Origin: Tetrahymena thermophila SB210 | Taxonomy: Eukaryota > Ciliophora > Oligohymenophorea > Hymenostomatida > Tetrahymenidae | Assembly: GCF_000189635.1 (NCBI RefSeq) | Contig: NW_002476277.1 | Location: 48,697-112,696, forward strand | Reading direction: 5' to 3' | Length of the DNA stretch: 64,000 nucleotides | In this document: piece by piece, positions 23,320 through 39,913 of the stretch | How positions within the stretch are numbered: position 1 is the stretch's first letter | Layout of the letters: each line of letters starts with the position of its first letter | Position numbers and translations under genes: made by a program | Notes under the pieces: model-generated | Told to the model about the DNA's origin: nothing | The model's database searches: none | Seen by the model: the letters and a program-made list of their open reading frames with translations, nothing else

Positions 23320-25038
23320 ATGGGCAATTGTTAAAGAAGGTAGATTAGGTAGGTAACAGTTTAGTAGGAGGATGTATAGAAGAAGTTGTGTCAAAAGCAC
23401 AAAATAGAAGTAACCTTCATTTGCTAAGAACAAACATGCTAGCAGATGGGAGAAGGAATTTGCAGAAAATGTGTGACATAATATCACAAGGATCACAATA
23501 TTGAAGAAATCTAGTCATTTAACGAAAAAGTGAGTCACAACTGCAATTAATTGAAGGAACTCCAAGGTAGTATCAGATACATCAAAAACTATAGAAACTA
23601 CTACACTTCCTAGAAGGATTTAATGAGACCTTTTCTTGAAAATATGAATCATATAAATGTCTAAATGCTTAGTTAGCAGAAACCGAAAATAGAAGAATCT
23701 CTTAGACTCAAGCTTGAAAAAACAGCACTAAAAATATTTAAAGAGTAGGATAAATAAATAACTAGGAAAGAAGACGACATAATATAGGCAGTAAACAACA
23801 TGTCAATGATTTAAGTAGATTCTAATTTTTAGTAATAGATAGCTTCTTTCTAGTTTAGTTCTACTTATACAGAAATGATCAACTATCATCTCTATCAAAG
23901 TTAAAAGCAAATGAATTAATTGGCACAATAACTCAATCCCTACAAATTTGATTATAGCTCTTTTAAGAATGTTCTTAAAAAACCATTAATTATCTAAAAA
24001 GATTTGAAATATATGAAGTTGAAAACTTGTTGCAGAATTGACTCCAGATTTGCAGCTATTCACTTCAGAAATCACCTCAATGAGTCTGATTTTTACATTA
24101 TAGATTTGATTGATGAGAATGTGATTTACTCATACAAACATTAGCCTTCAATGCAAAATAACTTAGATTATCTTTACAAAATTTCTTACCTTGGAAATTA
24201 TTACATCTGCTTCAACTTTATTACTTATGTTCTAATTAAAGATTTCAGCACTTTAATTTAAAGTAATCTAGCTAAGAAAAATAATATCAGCAAGGAATAC
24301 AGTTCATCCAAATTTTGCCTAAACACTCTTTCAGCAAACTCCTCAGAAATGAAAGAAATTGAAAAAAGACTCAAAGTTATCAAAATCATACCAAAAAATT
24401 TCGTTTTTAGTGTGGACAAGATCAAGAGTGGTTAGCTCTGCTTGATGGAATAACAATCAGAATTTCTTTTAGAAATCAGAGACTACACAATTTGGAATTT
24501 CAGAAAGAAGCAATGTATCAGAACTTTGAACATTACAGGTCATTATGTTTATGACATATTCAGCAACTACATAGTGTTGGAATGCAGCTTTCAAACTTTT
24601 ACTTTGTTTAATTGGTAGACTAATGAAGTCTACAAAACATACTCAAATCTCTATGAATATCTGAATAAATTCAATGGTAAATCAGAATTAGATCAGTACT
24701 ATGACATTCAAGCAGTAAAAATATTTGCAATTTAAAAGCTGCTAACAACTAAGGATGACTCCTTCATGAATTCATATCCAAGTTTCGAAGATTGGCTACA
24801 ATCTCTGCCATTTTAGTATAAACAAATGATCATATTTGAAGATACATGGCTCTTTAAATATGACAGAACTGCTATAATAATGCTCCAAGAGTCGCTCCTG
24901 ATTTACGACATGAATCTAAACAAGATAGTCTCTCAACTAGAACTAAAAATGCCTTCCGAATAAATTTCCTTCATATGGTAGGCTGGAAATAAGTTAGTTT
25001 ATATAACTAAAGAGGGACTATTCCTTTTCTACGAGTGA
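23320..25038 (+). CDS. B-box zinc-finger protein, divergent partner
   Basis: A 572-codon frame ends in TGA with no introns. It starts MGNCQRR (myristoylation-type Gly2, plus Cys4). The B-box is C24-x2-H27-x7-C35-x4-C40-x7-C48-x2-C51-x4-H56-x2-H59, which is exactly the spacing found in the neighbour starting at 22,319. Next is a helical, Gln/Lys-rich region (about 60-200), then a C-terminal half with propeller-like strands (for example DYTIWNFRKKQCIRTL and FTLFNWQTNEVYKTY) ending GLFLFYE. It is about half the length of its neighbour because the acidic linker is absent. Common ancestry is inferred from the zinc spacing, start and C-terminal style. The function is unknown. Confidence 0.82.
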
Positions 25039-26205
25039 CAGAAACAAAAAAAATAGGTCAAAGACCTAAAAATTTATTTAACAACAAACAAAACAAGATA
25101 TTGCTCAACGAAGAAAATCCACCTTTTCAACCTTAAATAACAAAAAATAAATAAATAAACAAATAAATAAATAAACTAATTAACTCTTTACTTTATTACT
25201 CCAATTTTTAAATTTTATTAAATAACATCACTTTATATATAAATATTTATGTTTGTTTGCAATTTGTTAGACAAAATAAATTATCAATTCTAAATTTTAA
25301 AAGAAATAAATTTTTTAATTAAATTCTATTTAATAAATAAATAAACCAAATTTTATATTAATTTATAAATAAAAGTAAAGATTTTATTTATCAATAGACT
25401 AATTATTAAAGCTCCTTATTGATTTAAAATTTTATTTAATATCTTCTAGTTTTTATTTAGAGTAAAATAAAATATAATTGTATCAAATTTTATTTATATT
25501 TGTTGTTTGTAAATTATTTTTTACTCACCTTTACAAAGAAAGCAATATATTTTTTGATTTAAATAAAATAAAGTAAAATAAATTTTTGTTATTTTCTCGA
25601 AAGATCTGACATTTGCATTAATAGAAGTTTGTTATTTTATTTAAAACTAAACACACGTGTTTGATTTAATGAAATAAAAACAAAAATCAAGGGCTATATG
25701 ACACGTTAATAGTTAAAGTTTTAAAAACTTAATATTTAAAATTTATCTAAAAATGATATTTTCTTTATATTTTCAAAATTTATTAGAAAAATATCTTAAA
25801 AATATTTTAGTAATAAAATGAATAAACCTAATAACTTTAGTTATTAAATGATAAATGGTTGAATTTCAAAATTAATAATTATACTTTAGTATATATATAT
25901 ATATATTGTTTAAACTTTTTCTTCATTATTTCACTTAGAGTACTACTAAAGATAGAATAAATAGCTCATTTATTTTATGAATTATAAGTTTTAAGTATAT
26001 TTCATTTTTTTTTTCTGATAGATTTGAATGATAAATCCTTATAAGGAATAATTTTGAATAAATTTATGATATATTTTTTCTATTTAATTTTTAATAGAAA
26101 GTGAGTTAGTTACTTGTGTTATATTTTGATTAAATAGTTAATTAATTTATTTATTTATTATTAATTAATATAATAACTAATTTGTAAATATCTTTGGTTT
26201 TATAA
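25039..26205. other. Intergenic AT-rich stretch
   Basis: No gene seen. AAAT/ATTT runs and an (AT)n run near 25,890-25,905. Confidence 0.4.
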
Positions 26206-30571
<4,366 letters not shown>

Positions 30572-31474
30572 TTGACACATATTTAATACTAAATAATCAA
30601 TAAAATATTTTCTTACTTTTTTATTTTAATATTTATTGTTCATTTTTAAAAATTAATTTGTGCAAAATATTCTTCTTATTTAATTTAAATTTAAAATATA
30701 AAATTTTAATATTTATTTATAAATAAAGATGGTAAAAAATTAATAATTTAATAATAATTTTTTTACTAAACAAAGAGATAGGTTTAGTTAATAATTCTAT
30801 TTTAAACTAAATTAGTTAACTTTAATGACATATTTAATTCAAATTAAAATAATAAACATAAAATTCAAAGAAAAGATAAAATTATGTAATAAATTAACTT
30901 ATTTTAGTTCATAATAATTCATATACAGTTTATTGGTTTAATGTCTTCTTAAATAATAAAATTAATTGAGAATATATATAATATTATCAGAGATTCTAAA
31001 ATAAATAAAATCTAAGTTAAACAATTTATATGAATTAAAAATGTTTTTCTTTTTATTTCAATTACTAAATCATTAAAGTATCTTTATTTATTTTGATTTA
31101 AATGATATTTATTTATTTATACAATAATCTTAAAATCTAAATGTATTTTTCATAAATTAAATCCTACCTTTGTTAATAATATATTTTTTTATATAAGATT
31201 ATCCTGATTGTTTAAAATTTAAAAATGTAATTAAATCAAATAAACATATTAGTTCATTCACTAAGTTTGTAAAATTTAATTTTAACTTAACCACATTTTG
31301 ATAGATAGATAGAAATACATTTTATTAAATTACTGTAATTATTCTTTGATAAACCTACCAAAAATGAAGCCCTTTCCTAATAAAACTTCTTATAGATCAT
31401 TTAAATTTGAAAATTTTCTAATAAAAGAGAGGTCTTAAGTTAGAATATTTATTGTATATGCTTTATTTGATTTA
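30572..31474. other. Intergenic AT-rich stretch
   Basis: No gene seen between the convergent ABC transporter and TMEM234-like genes. Confidence 0.4.
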
Positions 31475-31882
31475 TCATTTTGTTTTTTCATTTTAAGAGG
31501 TAACGCATAAGTAAATTCCAAATGTCACAAAAGCTATTCCTAATACTGTTTTTATAGTTATGGGTTTCTTTTTTATAATAGATTCTGTTGCAAGTGTTAC
31601 AACTGAGGAGCAGCTATTAGCTATGGCTTGAGCAGTTGTTAAAGGAGCTTTTCCTAAAAGAATATTAAACAAAACTGAAGCAAGTTAGTTGACTATGAAG
31701 GGAAGGAGGAAAGCAATTCTTGTGAAAATAGATAAAAAGAATTTAAGAGATATGTCAAATTATTCTAAATTTTATGTTTTAGATCCCATTTCCATCAAAG
31801 GATTTGTAATGCCCCACATAATTCCAACCAGAATGAGACCGCCATAAACGTAATATTCATTGAAAAGCTATTAGAAATCCAT
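31475..31882 (-). CDS. TMEM234 family membrane protein
   Basis: The frame has 135 codons and ends in TGA. Four hydrophobic segments are visible. Family landmarks are the first-segment motif LVGIMWGITNPLMEMGS (family type LWGxTNP near the N-terminus), LPFIVNQLASVLFN (family type PFLLNQxGS), a middle helix with APLTTAQAIANS, and GIAFVTFGIYLCV near the end. The length is close to that of animal TMEM234 (about 140). TMEM234 belongs to the drug/metabolite-transporter-like small membrane proteins and has no established biochemical activity known to me. The gene converges on the ABC transporter and has no introns. Confidence 0.82.
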
Positions 31883-32854
31883 TTCTTTAATTTTATATTG
31901 TGCAATTCTTATTTAATATTTAGTAAATAAAAGAAGATATAAATAAATATTTCTATCAAAAATGAATATTACTAAATGAGTGATTTATGTAATTTATATT
32001 AAGGAAGTAATATTATATTTAAATAAATAAATATAAACAATATTCATCTCAATTTAATAAAATTTTATATTTTTTTTATCTACTTTAAATCATATCAATT
32101 TATTTTTCATTATTTGCTACTTTTCACGAATAAATATAAAATACTTTAAATTATTTTAAATCTGATTTATTGTTTTCTTTTTTAAAATTTCTATAAAAAT
32201 GAATAATAAATCATGTATGATCATCAATAAATAAACCATATATGATTATCAATAAAAAAATTATTTTTGAAATTATAATTTTAAAAAGAAAAATTTATTG
32301 AATATCAAATAAATTATCCAAAATATAATGTTTTAAGAATTATTTTATTTAAAAAATTTTCTTCTTTGAATTAAATAAATATCAAAAAACATTAGAAAAA
32401 TGCATAAATTCTACTTCTTTATTATTTATTGATATGAAATATTAGATAGATTTTAATATCAAATTATTTATTTTAGATTTTAATTCAAATTAAAATAATA
32501 TTTTAAATAAATATCTTTCTCTATTAATTTAGAAAGTTATCTTAAAACTTTACAAAGAAGCTTTATTTAGCTTTAAAAATGATTCAAAATATCTTTTTAT
32601 TTTTTTAATTATTTAAAATTATTGTTTTGAATTAGAATTAAAGATAGATAGATATCTTTTGCATCATATATATTGTTATAAAATTAGATTTAATTTGCTT
32701 TATGGCTATTAAGAAAATTCTGTGTTAGTGTTAATGTGAGCCTTGCTTTGATTAGTTAATTAATTAATTAATGAATTTAGTAATTTATAATCAAAAGATT
32801 AATTAGGTGAAATTAATTATTATTTGTACTTTGTAATTTAGATAAGCAGACGAA
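31883..32854. other. Divergent intergenic region
   Basis: No gene seen. AT-rich, with TTAA runs near 32,755. It lies between the divergently transcribed TMEM234-like gene and the gene at 32,855. Confidence 0.4.
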
Positions 32855-33556
32855 ATGTTCTCAAAAATCAAATAGTTTATTAAAAATTTTGACGAAAAGA
32901 TTTTGAAGTCAAATGAATCCGTAGAGCGTACTCATACTTTTAAGGGTGAAAGGTGATGATTTAAATAGGAAATGAAGAGATATTAAAATATATAGGGAGC
33001 AAATAATAACTAGATTTTACAATCAATTTGGATTATTAGCTAGTTAGTTAGTTAATTAGTTATATATTATAGCAAAAATGATTGATTTAATATCAAAGCT
33101 TGCAATTATCACTCTAACAAATTAGAACTTATTTTTTGTTTATAATATTATAGAGTATAAAAGAGAGTTCATAATAACTTTGGTGGTCCTATCCCAACTA
33201 GAGAATAATATTTCTAAGAGTAAGAATTAATTAATTCTATTTTAAGGATAGAAATCAACCAAGATTGATTATTAATTTACTCATCTTATTTTTATAGATT
33301 TCGTTTAGATCCTGAATTGAGAATGCAAAGCAGAATTTTGAGATTAAAACATTTTGGCTATTTCTTGGCATATGCAGCATGGTTTGGAGGAGTTGTTATG
33401 TTTATTATGTACAGACTTAGAAGTGATGATTTAAGCTCTTTGGAAAAAGAAGCTGAAGAAAGAATTAGAATTCAAAAGGCTGTTAAAGAATTATAAAAGT
33501 AAAATAAGGTTGACGAACTCAAAAGTTTAAAAAATCAAAGAAATCAAAGCGATTGA
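32855..33556 (+). CDS. Small single-pass membrane protein, unknown
   Basis: The exons are 32855-32952, 33154-33219 and 33298-33556. The introns are 201 and 78 bp and have GT-AG ends. Together they give 140 codons ending in TGA. The N-terminal half is hydrophilic, with FGGPIPTREQYFQEFRLDPE. A single membrane segment lies at about 74-93 (FGYFLAYAAWFGGVVMFIMY). The C-terminal part is a charged coiled-coil-like helix rich in Glu/Lys/Gln. Size, topology and the charged tail recall accessory subunits or assembly factors of the mitochondrial inner membrane, but I recognise no family. The first exon has the least support. Confidence 0.65.
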
Positions 33557-34394
33557 GAAGAAAGTGTAATTAATTTGTAAGATAATATTAAATCAGCTAA
33601 CCTTCGTTCTTTGGTTTATGTTTATGCTTTTTGTTGAATATTCTTTAATATCATTTCTACTTATTAATAATCAATCAATCAATCACTTTTAATCAAAAAC
33701 CTTCATCAACTTAAAACTGGACTCAAACAAATAAACTACTTATTAATTTATTAATATTTCATCAAAAATTTTTTGAAATTTATTTAAAAAAGAATCTTTT
33801 TTTTATAAATAAGAAATTTCGAAATCATTTCTATTTTATTATTTTTTATATTAGCCAATCCTATCAAATAAATTACTAGATTTTGCTAAATTTTATTACA
33901 AGACAGACTCATTAATTTTAATTTTAATCTTAAATAAATAAATAAAATATTTTTAAAACAAAATTTAAATTTAAAACAATTTATAATTAATTTTTAATTC
34001 ATTAAACCATAAAAAAGTGCTTCATAAAAAATTTTTATTATTTATATTTTGTAAAATATTTATACAAATACTATTCATACCATAAACGTTTTTTATTCAT
34101 TTATTTAAATTTATATTAAAATTTTCTCAAAAAACTAAATAATCTGGGCAAGAATATCAAAAATTAAAAAGACATTTATTTTACCCTATATGAAATATCA
34201 CAGAATATATTTTTATTAAATTTAACATTCCATCTTTAGTTGTGCTCAAAAATATAATTATTAGATATCGCACAAGTAAACTGAATTATAGTAATATATT
34301 ATTTGTTTAATATCCTTCAGTTAAATATTAAAAATTAAGATATTAATTATTAAATTAAAAATCAACAAATTCTTTTAAAAATAACAGCAGAGAA
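33557..34394. other. Intergenic AT-rich stretch
   Basis: No gene seen. Confidence 0.4.
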
Positions 34395-35879
34395 ATGGGC
34401 ATATAGCACTTCCGGTCTTAAGAGATAGCTTAAGATAAACGAAACTGGATAGCATTTTTTATTGGGCTTTAATAAATATCTGAATTTATATCTTTATCAA
34501 ATGCAGTAATAATGGTTATGTATGAAGGTATAATCTTTCTACCTATAATTATGGTACTATTCATATTCTTAAAGAAGTTTTTAATTTGGGCTTTGTATAG
34601 TACTTATAATTTCTTTTCTTAGAGATAAAATATTATTCTAACATTTTTAGGATTTACTCCCCAATCAATAACTTAATATTACTTGCAGCTAAGAATTTAA
34701 GAGTTTGTATTTCATCATTATGTTATTTTAACGCAAGTCTATTTTATGGTGATGTATGGAAATGATGGATTGAACTTTATGATAGCTATTATTTTAGGGT
34801 TTTTAAGTTATTTTTGTGTTATAAATTACTCCAATCACTTAAAATATAAAAACAATATATCTCTGCTAATATAATCAATAGAAATTTCTATTGGAGGTAT
34901 TTTAAATGCTTCATTATTATTTCTTTGCCTAAAAAACTCAATCACTGCTTTTTTATTTTTATTAGTAATTATAACTGAAATGATATGGTTATAATTAAAA
35001 TATGCCTAGGGAAAATCAAATATTTGTGAATCTTAAATTTTTGGATTCAATAGAGTAAAGCTAAGAGATAAGTATAAAAATAAAATTTACAGAGACGATA
35101 ATATTAGTCATGAAAGAATAAGGTAATTTGCGTTTGTTTGTTAAAACATAATTCTAATTATTATTGATTTCTTGCTAAATGATATCTACTTTTTAAAAAA
35201 ACTCAGATACTTGATTTATATTTGCTTCATGCTTTACATTCCTTCTAGTGTATATTTAATAAAAAAATGGATTAAATTTCTAAAATATGGTACACATATA
35301 AAATAAATAGAGATATAAGAATAAGAAATAAATCGTAATCTATTTGAATTAGATAAGTTTACAAATTTTTAAAAGCATGAAAATAAAATTAATTACATAA
35401 TATATGAAACATAAACATAATTCGACATATTTAAGTAAATTCTTAATAAAACCATAAAAGACTAAAGAAGATTTTTCTCATATTAAGTATATTAGCAAGG
35501 TATTTTAAATTAATTTGATATTAAAATGGTTAGAGAAGATATAAGTTTAGATATTTTTTTTGTTGATCTAAAGTTCTTGGAAATAATATTTAATTCCCTC
35601 ATTTTCAATGAATTGTATTTTCTTTAGTATTAAATAAATGTACAAAAAACTGGTCCCTCTTTAGGAGAATAGTTTGTTTAGTCTTATTTCAATACATTTT
35701 ACTAGCTTTCTTTATGCAAAGTGTCCTATAAAGAACAAGATAAATAATTTTCACCCTTTGAAGATAATAAAGTTTATTAATAAATTCTTGTATATATTGT
35801 AGCATACAATCAAAATATATCAAATTTATTACTTAATAATCCTAAACATGTGATCCATGATTTATTTGAATTGTATTGA
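34395..35879 (+). CDS. Multi-pass membrane protein, unknown family
   Basis: A 494-codon frame without introns ends in TGA. The N-terminal two thirds alternates hydrophobic segments (for example SNAVIMVMYEGIIFLPIIMV, FMIAIILGFLSYFCVIN, ITAFLFLLVIITEMIWL, IILIIIDFLL, YLIYICFMLYIP), giving roughly seven or eight passes. The C-terminal 200 residues are hydrophilic and Gln/Asn/Lys-rich, probably cytosolic. No conserved catalytic or transporter motif was recognised. The start MGIQHF is the first ATG of the open frame. Confidence 0.7.
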
Positions 35880-38587
35880 ATTTATTTATTTATCTATCTT
35901 GAATAAATAGCAAACAAAGTAGAACTTTAAATTAATATAAAAAGTATTGATATTATATCTCAATCAAAAAATATATTTGAATTTTACATTTTAATAAAGA
36001 ATTTACTTGATATTTTTTATATATTCTGAATTTAATTTCTTTCAATCTTTAAATTTTATTAAGTCGAATAGTAAAGAATATTATCTATTCACTTACTTAA
36101 TTTTGAAAATGATTTTAGTTAAAATAAATTACATAGAAATAATAAATTAATAAACATTATTAACCAAAAAATAATCATTTAAAATTCTTTTTTTGTTATT
36201 TATTTTATTTATGAAAATCACTGGCTAAATAGAAATGAGTTCAAAAGCTAATTTAATTTATTTATATAATTTTAATATCTTTTGAAATAACATCTCACCC
36301 ACCCACTTTTTTATAAAATATTTATTTATTAAATTTAAGATTGATTTATTATTCTAAAGTAGGGTTAGAAATTTAAAGAATTTAAATTAATTTTAATAAA
36401 AAAAAGTATTTATACTATCTATATATAATATTTTACTTCAAACTGGATAAAATAAATGAATATCTAAAAAATGATAAATTTAGCTATAAGCTTTTAAAGA
36501 GAAGTTCAAATAAAGATATTAATTTATAATCATAAATATGTAATTAAATCAATTTTAAAATAAAAAATGTTTCAAGTTAGAATGAATAGGCTATTTTAAT
36601 TATTTTATATTAAAGTATTCTACATTTAAATATATAAGAAATTATTATTTTTTTAATGTTTATTTTGATAATTTGATAATCAAAAGATAAAAAAAATAAT
36701 TTAATAGAGAACTTAATTTATTTTACTTAATTGTGTTAAAAAGATTTAAATAAATTGTTTAGTTTCAGGAATCTCAAAAACTTTACAATAATAAAAATTC
36801 ATTGTATGAATTTTTGTTAATTTTACAGAAGCTGAAATAATAGCAAAAACAAAACTTTAAATATTTAATTCTACTTATTTTAAAATTGTGAAATTTGAGT
36901 AAATCATTTATATTTAAAATAGTAATTACTCTTTTTAATTTACAAAAGAAATGTTATTAAACTTTGTAATAAGATAAATATAAGTAAATTTGATTTAGAA
37001 TCAAGTGCTATTATTTACATTAATTTTACAATTTTCATTTTTAAGTTTGAGGTAGAGAAAATAGTAATAAAAGCAAATAGACAATTTAATAATTAATCAT
37101 TGCAGATTACTAAGTTACTCTATTAAATTAAATTAATTGTATGACTATCCAAAAACAATAATTAGATTACATTGATTTTGATGAAATGTATGGATATATT
37201 TTCAAAAAGGGAAAAAAATTATATTGCTTAGAGTAACAAAAATTTCAGAAATTAGCTACGACTAGAAATCAACTGTAAATTTCTATTTATTTGAAAGTAA
37301 AATTCTTAATTTAAGTTTAATCCATTAATTTGCAAGTAAGTGCGGATGCTTAACTTTGATCAAATTTCGATTTAGATTCTTTAAATTTTTTTGTTACAAA
37401 AAAATTAGCCTGAAAAAAATGTAGAATATTATTTATTCTTTACTATCATAGAGTAGCTAGAAGTAGATATTTTAAAAAAAGTAAGAATATTTTAAATTTT
37501 TTCAAGCTGTAAATATCGCCTTTAAAAATAAACAAATAAATAAATAAAGAAAAATGTTTTTAGTGAATGGTTGGTTAAAGATTGGGAGTTAAATTTAAAT
37601 TGAATTTTAACATTTTATATAAATATAGCAAAAAATAATACAAATATTTAAAATATTTTAACAATATATTTTGGATTGTAATGAAAATATGAGGTTGATT
37701 GGTAGGTTGGTTGGTAGGTTGATTAGTGAGTAAAAGAATTTATTTAGAGATTTAAGGAAGGTGAGATAAATAGTTAAGTGATAAATAAAGATAATTGGTA
37801 ATATTAATTAATATATAAGTTGAAAATTTAATTTAAATAGACTTTTGATTGTTTTTTTTATGCATGAGAATAAATCAATCAATCAATGAATGAATGTTTG
37901 ATATTTATAATTTGAAATCATTTATTTTGAGTGGCTGATTGATATTTTTTTTGAGAATTTCTTATCAAAAAGATTACTATTGACTTATTATTTGATCGAA
38001 TAGCTTACAGGCTCAGTTGATTAAACTAATTGTTCTAGCTAATTTTGCAATTATAGTGATTTTGTTGTATTTTTATCCATGATTGTGAATTAATATTTTT
38101 TAGACTTTAAAGCGGTGGTTAGTATTTATGAGGGTATTCATTCATGAGTAGTTTTAATAAAAACAACTGTCTATCTTCATGATTTATTTTAGATTAATGA
38201 GCAAAAACCTTTGAGAAATTTAGTTTGTATGAGGTTTATATTTTAGGTGAGGAGTGGTTAATAATAAACCAAAATAAATCAATTCCGATCTGTAATTGAT
38301 TTATTGATTTCTCAAAAATAGTAAACTGAAGAGGGGGGAATGATTAAGTAATAAAAATACATAATTCGTTGATTATCTTCATGAATTAATTAACACTTAA
38401 TTTAGCCTTAGCGAATAAATAAAATTTTGATCATCCAATCATCATCATCAATTAATTAATTATTTGTATATTTGTGTGTTTCTTTCTTTCTTTGTTTGTT
38501 TCTTTGTTTGATTGATTGATTCATTATTTGGTTTGTACAATTTTTTTTTAGTTAATTATTTTGAAATTTGTTTTTTTGCTTTTTGTT
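35880..38587. other. Long AT-rich intergenic region with one weak ORF
   Basis: The region is mostly featureless. A plus-strand ORF of 72 codons at 37,141-37,359 starts MTIQKQQLDYIDFDEMYGY and has a GTAAGT at 37,336 that could be a 5' splice site (with an AG at 37,375 the frame continues). The implied 40-bp intron is short and the continuation is not protein-like, so this is only a candidate. Simple repeats: TTGG/TAGG near 37,690-37,725, AATC/AATG near 37,875-37,895, and TTTC/TTGA near 38,480-38,520. Confidence 0.3.
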
Positions 38588-39913
38588 TCAAATGTATTTA
38601 ATCTTACATGTCTTAGAAGTGTTTACTCCATTTTCAAAAGTATATCCATAGAACTTTTCAAGGATAATTTTATTGTTTTCAAAAGATTCGGGATTTATTG
38701 GAGTCAAGAATCTCTTAAAAGCTTCATTTTGAGCAGAAGAAAAGGTGCTTTAAGAATTTGCTTGACCTTGGATTTATTGTTATTATTGTTGTTGTTGTTA
38801 CTGTTGTTGTAATATTTAGTTAGGTTATTAATTTATCATTTATTATTGTAATTAGTTTTGCTATTGTAGGGCCATTTATTATCTGAACATGCTTACTAAT
38901 GGGTAGAATTACTAATCAGGAATGATATTTAGTGAAATGATGCTCTCGAAGTAGGAGTTGTTTTTATCCATTTTTTCGCCATGGAACTGAATGGAGCAAG
39001 TGGTGGGGAGCACAAGGTTGTCGTAAGTTTTTAAATTAATATTTATTATCTTGCGTTCTTGTAAGCATTTTGTCATATGATAACAAATTAGTACAGACGA
39101 TAAATTTAATAAGGATTCTTCGTCAATAAATTCACGCAGCCCATTCTTCATAAAATCGTAGCAGATTTATTCAGAATCGACTCCCAGAAGCTAAATAAAT
39201 TTGTTACTGAAACCCATTTTGTAAACTTCGTGCTAGTTAGTTTCTACATTTTAGCGACATCTCAAAGTTACAATATAACCAGGGGTGTTGCTAAGGAGAC
39301 CTTTAATAGCCTTATCAGTGCGCTTTACAAATTTTTATTAAAAGTCAGCAATGAATTCGTGGAAAACAGATTACTTTTGATATTATTTTTGTGCAGCTAA
39401 TCTACGAGCTTGACGTTTTGCATGTATTTACTAAAATTTCGAAATAAATATCTGTAAAGCAGGAAATTTAAATTTAGTATTATTTTGGAGAATGCGGATA
39501 CCTTCATCAAATGAAATACGCTCATTTTCCATATCCTGCAAGGAGAATTCGAACAATTCTCCATCTAGTTTCTTTTCGTACCCAACGACGCGTTTCCATT
39601 GTTGGAAGCAGCTGATTCCAAGAGGAATTTCTCCACTTAAAACAGGTATTCTTGTATCTTCTGGCTTCTAAAACATTTTAGCAAGGAATTCAGGGGCATT
39701 AACGCTTCCATTTTGAATAGAAGCAGAGAGCTCTTAAAGAAGACAAGTACTGAGGCTGGCAAAGGACTCGCAGCTTCCACCACTGCTTGTTCTACTTGTT
39801 GTTCTTGAAACAATTTTGTAATCTACATTTTATGGTTTAGCGTATTCAGAGTATTGAGAATATTGACAATTCATAGGAGAAGCCATTTGGCTGGTGGTAT
39901 TTTCAATGTCCAT
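38588..39913 (-). CDS. PAS-like domain protein with polyglutamine tract
   Basis: A 441-codon frame without introns ends in TGA. The N-terminal 60 residues are Ser/Thr/Tyr/Gln-rich. A basic helix (HAKRQARRLAAQKQ, near residue 160) is followed by a region of about 110 residues containing MGFSNKFIQLLGVDSEQI and IDEESLLNLSSVL, which reads like a PAS domain. Next is a Gln-rich stretch with a pure run of about 12 Gln written in mixed CAA/CAG/TAA codons, then a short tail. The basic helix plus PAS plus polyGln would suit a regulatory or transcription-related protein, but this is inference and no DNA-binding fold is certain. Plus-strand frames over this region, including one ending in a Leu run at 38,770-38,810, are shadows of the polyGln tract. 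Confidence 0.75.

Noticed and set aside
36290..36310. CACCCACCCAC run resembling telomere-type C-rich repeat
   Set aside because: It is not CCCCAA repeats, is only a few units long, and is inside AT-rich spacer.
37141..37556. Possible two-exon small gene
   Set aside because: The first 72 codons look fair, but the needed intron would be only 40 bp and the next part has no protein-like character.
38561..38812. Plus-strand ORF ending in a Leu run
   Set aside because: It is antisense to the polyGln tract and C-terminus of the PAS-like gene; the Leu run is the complement of CAA/TAA codons.
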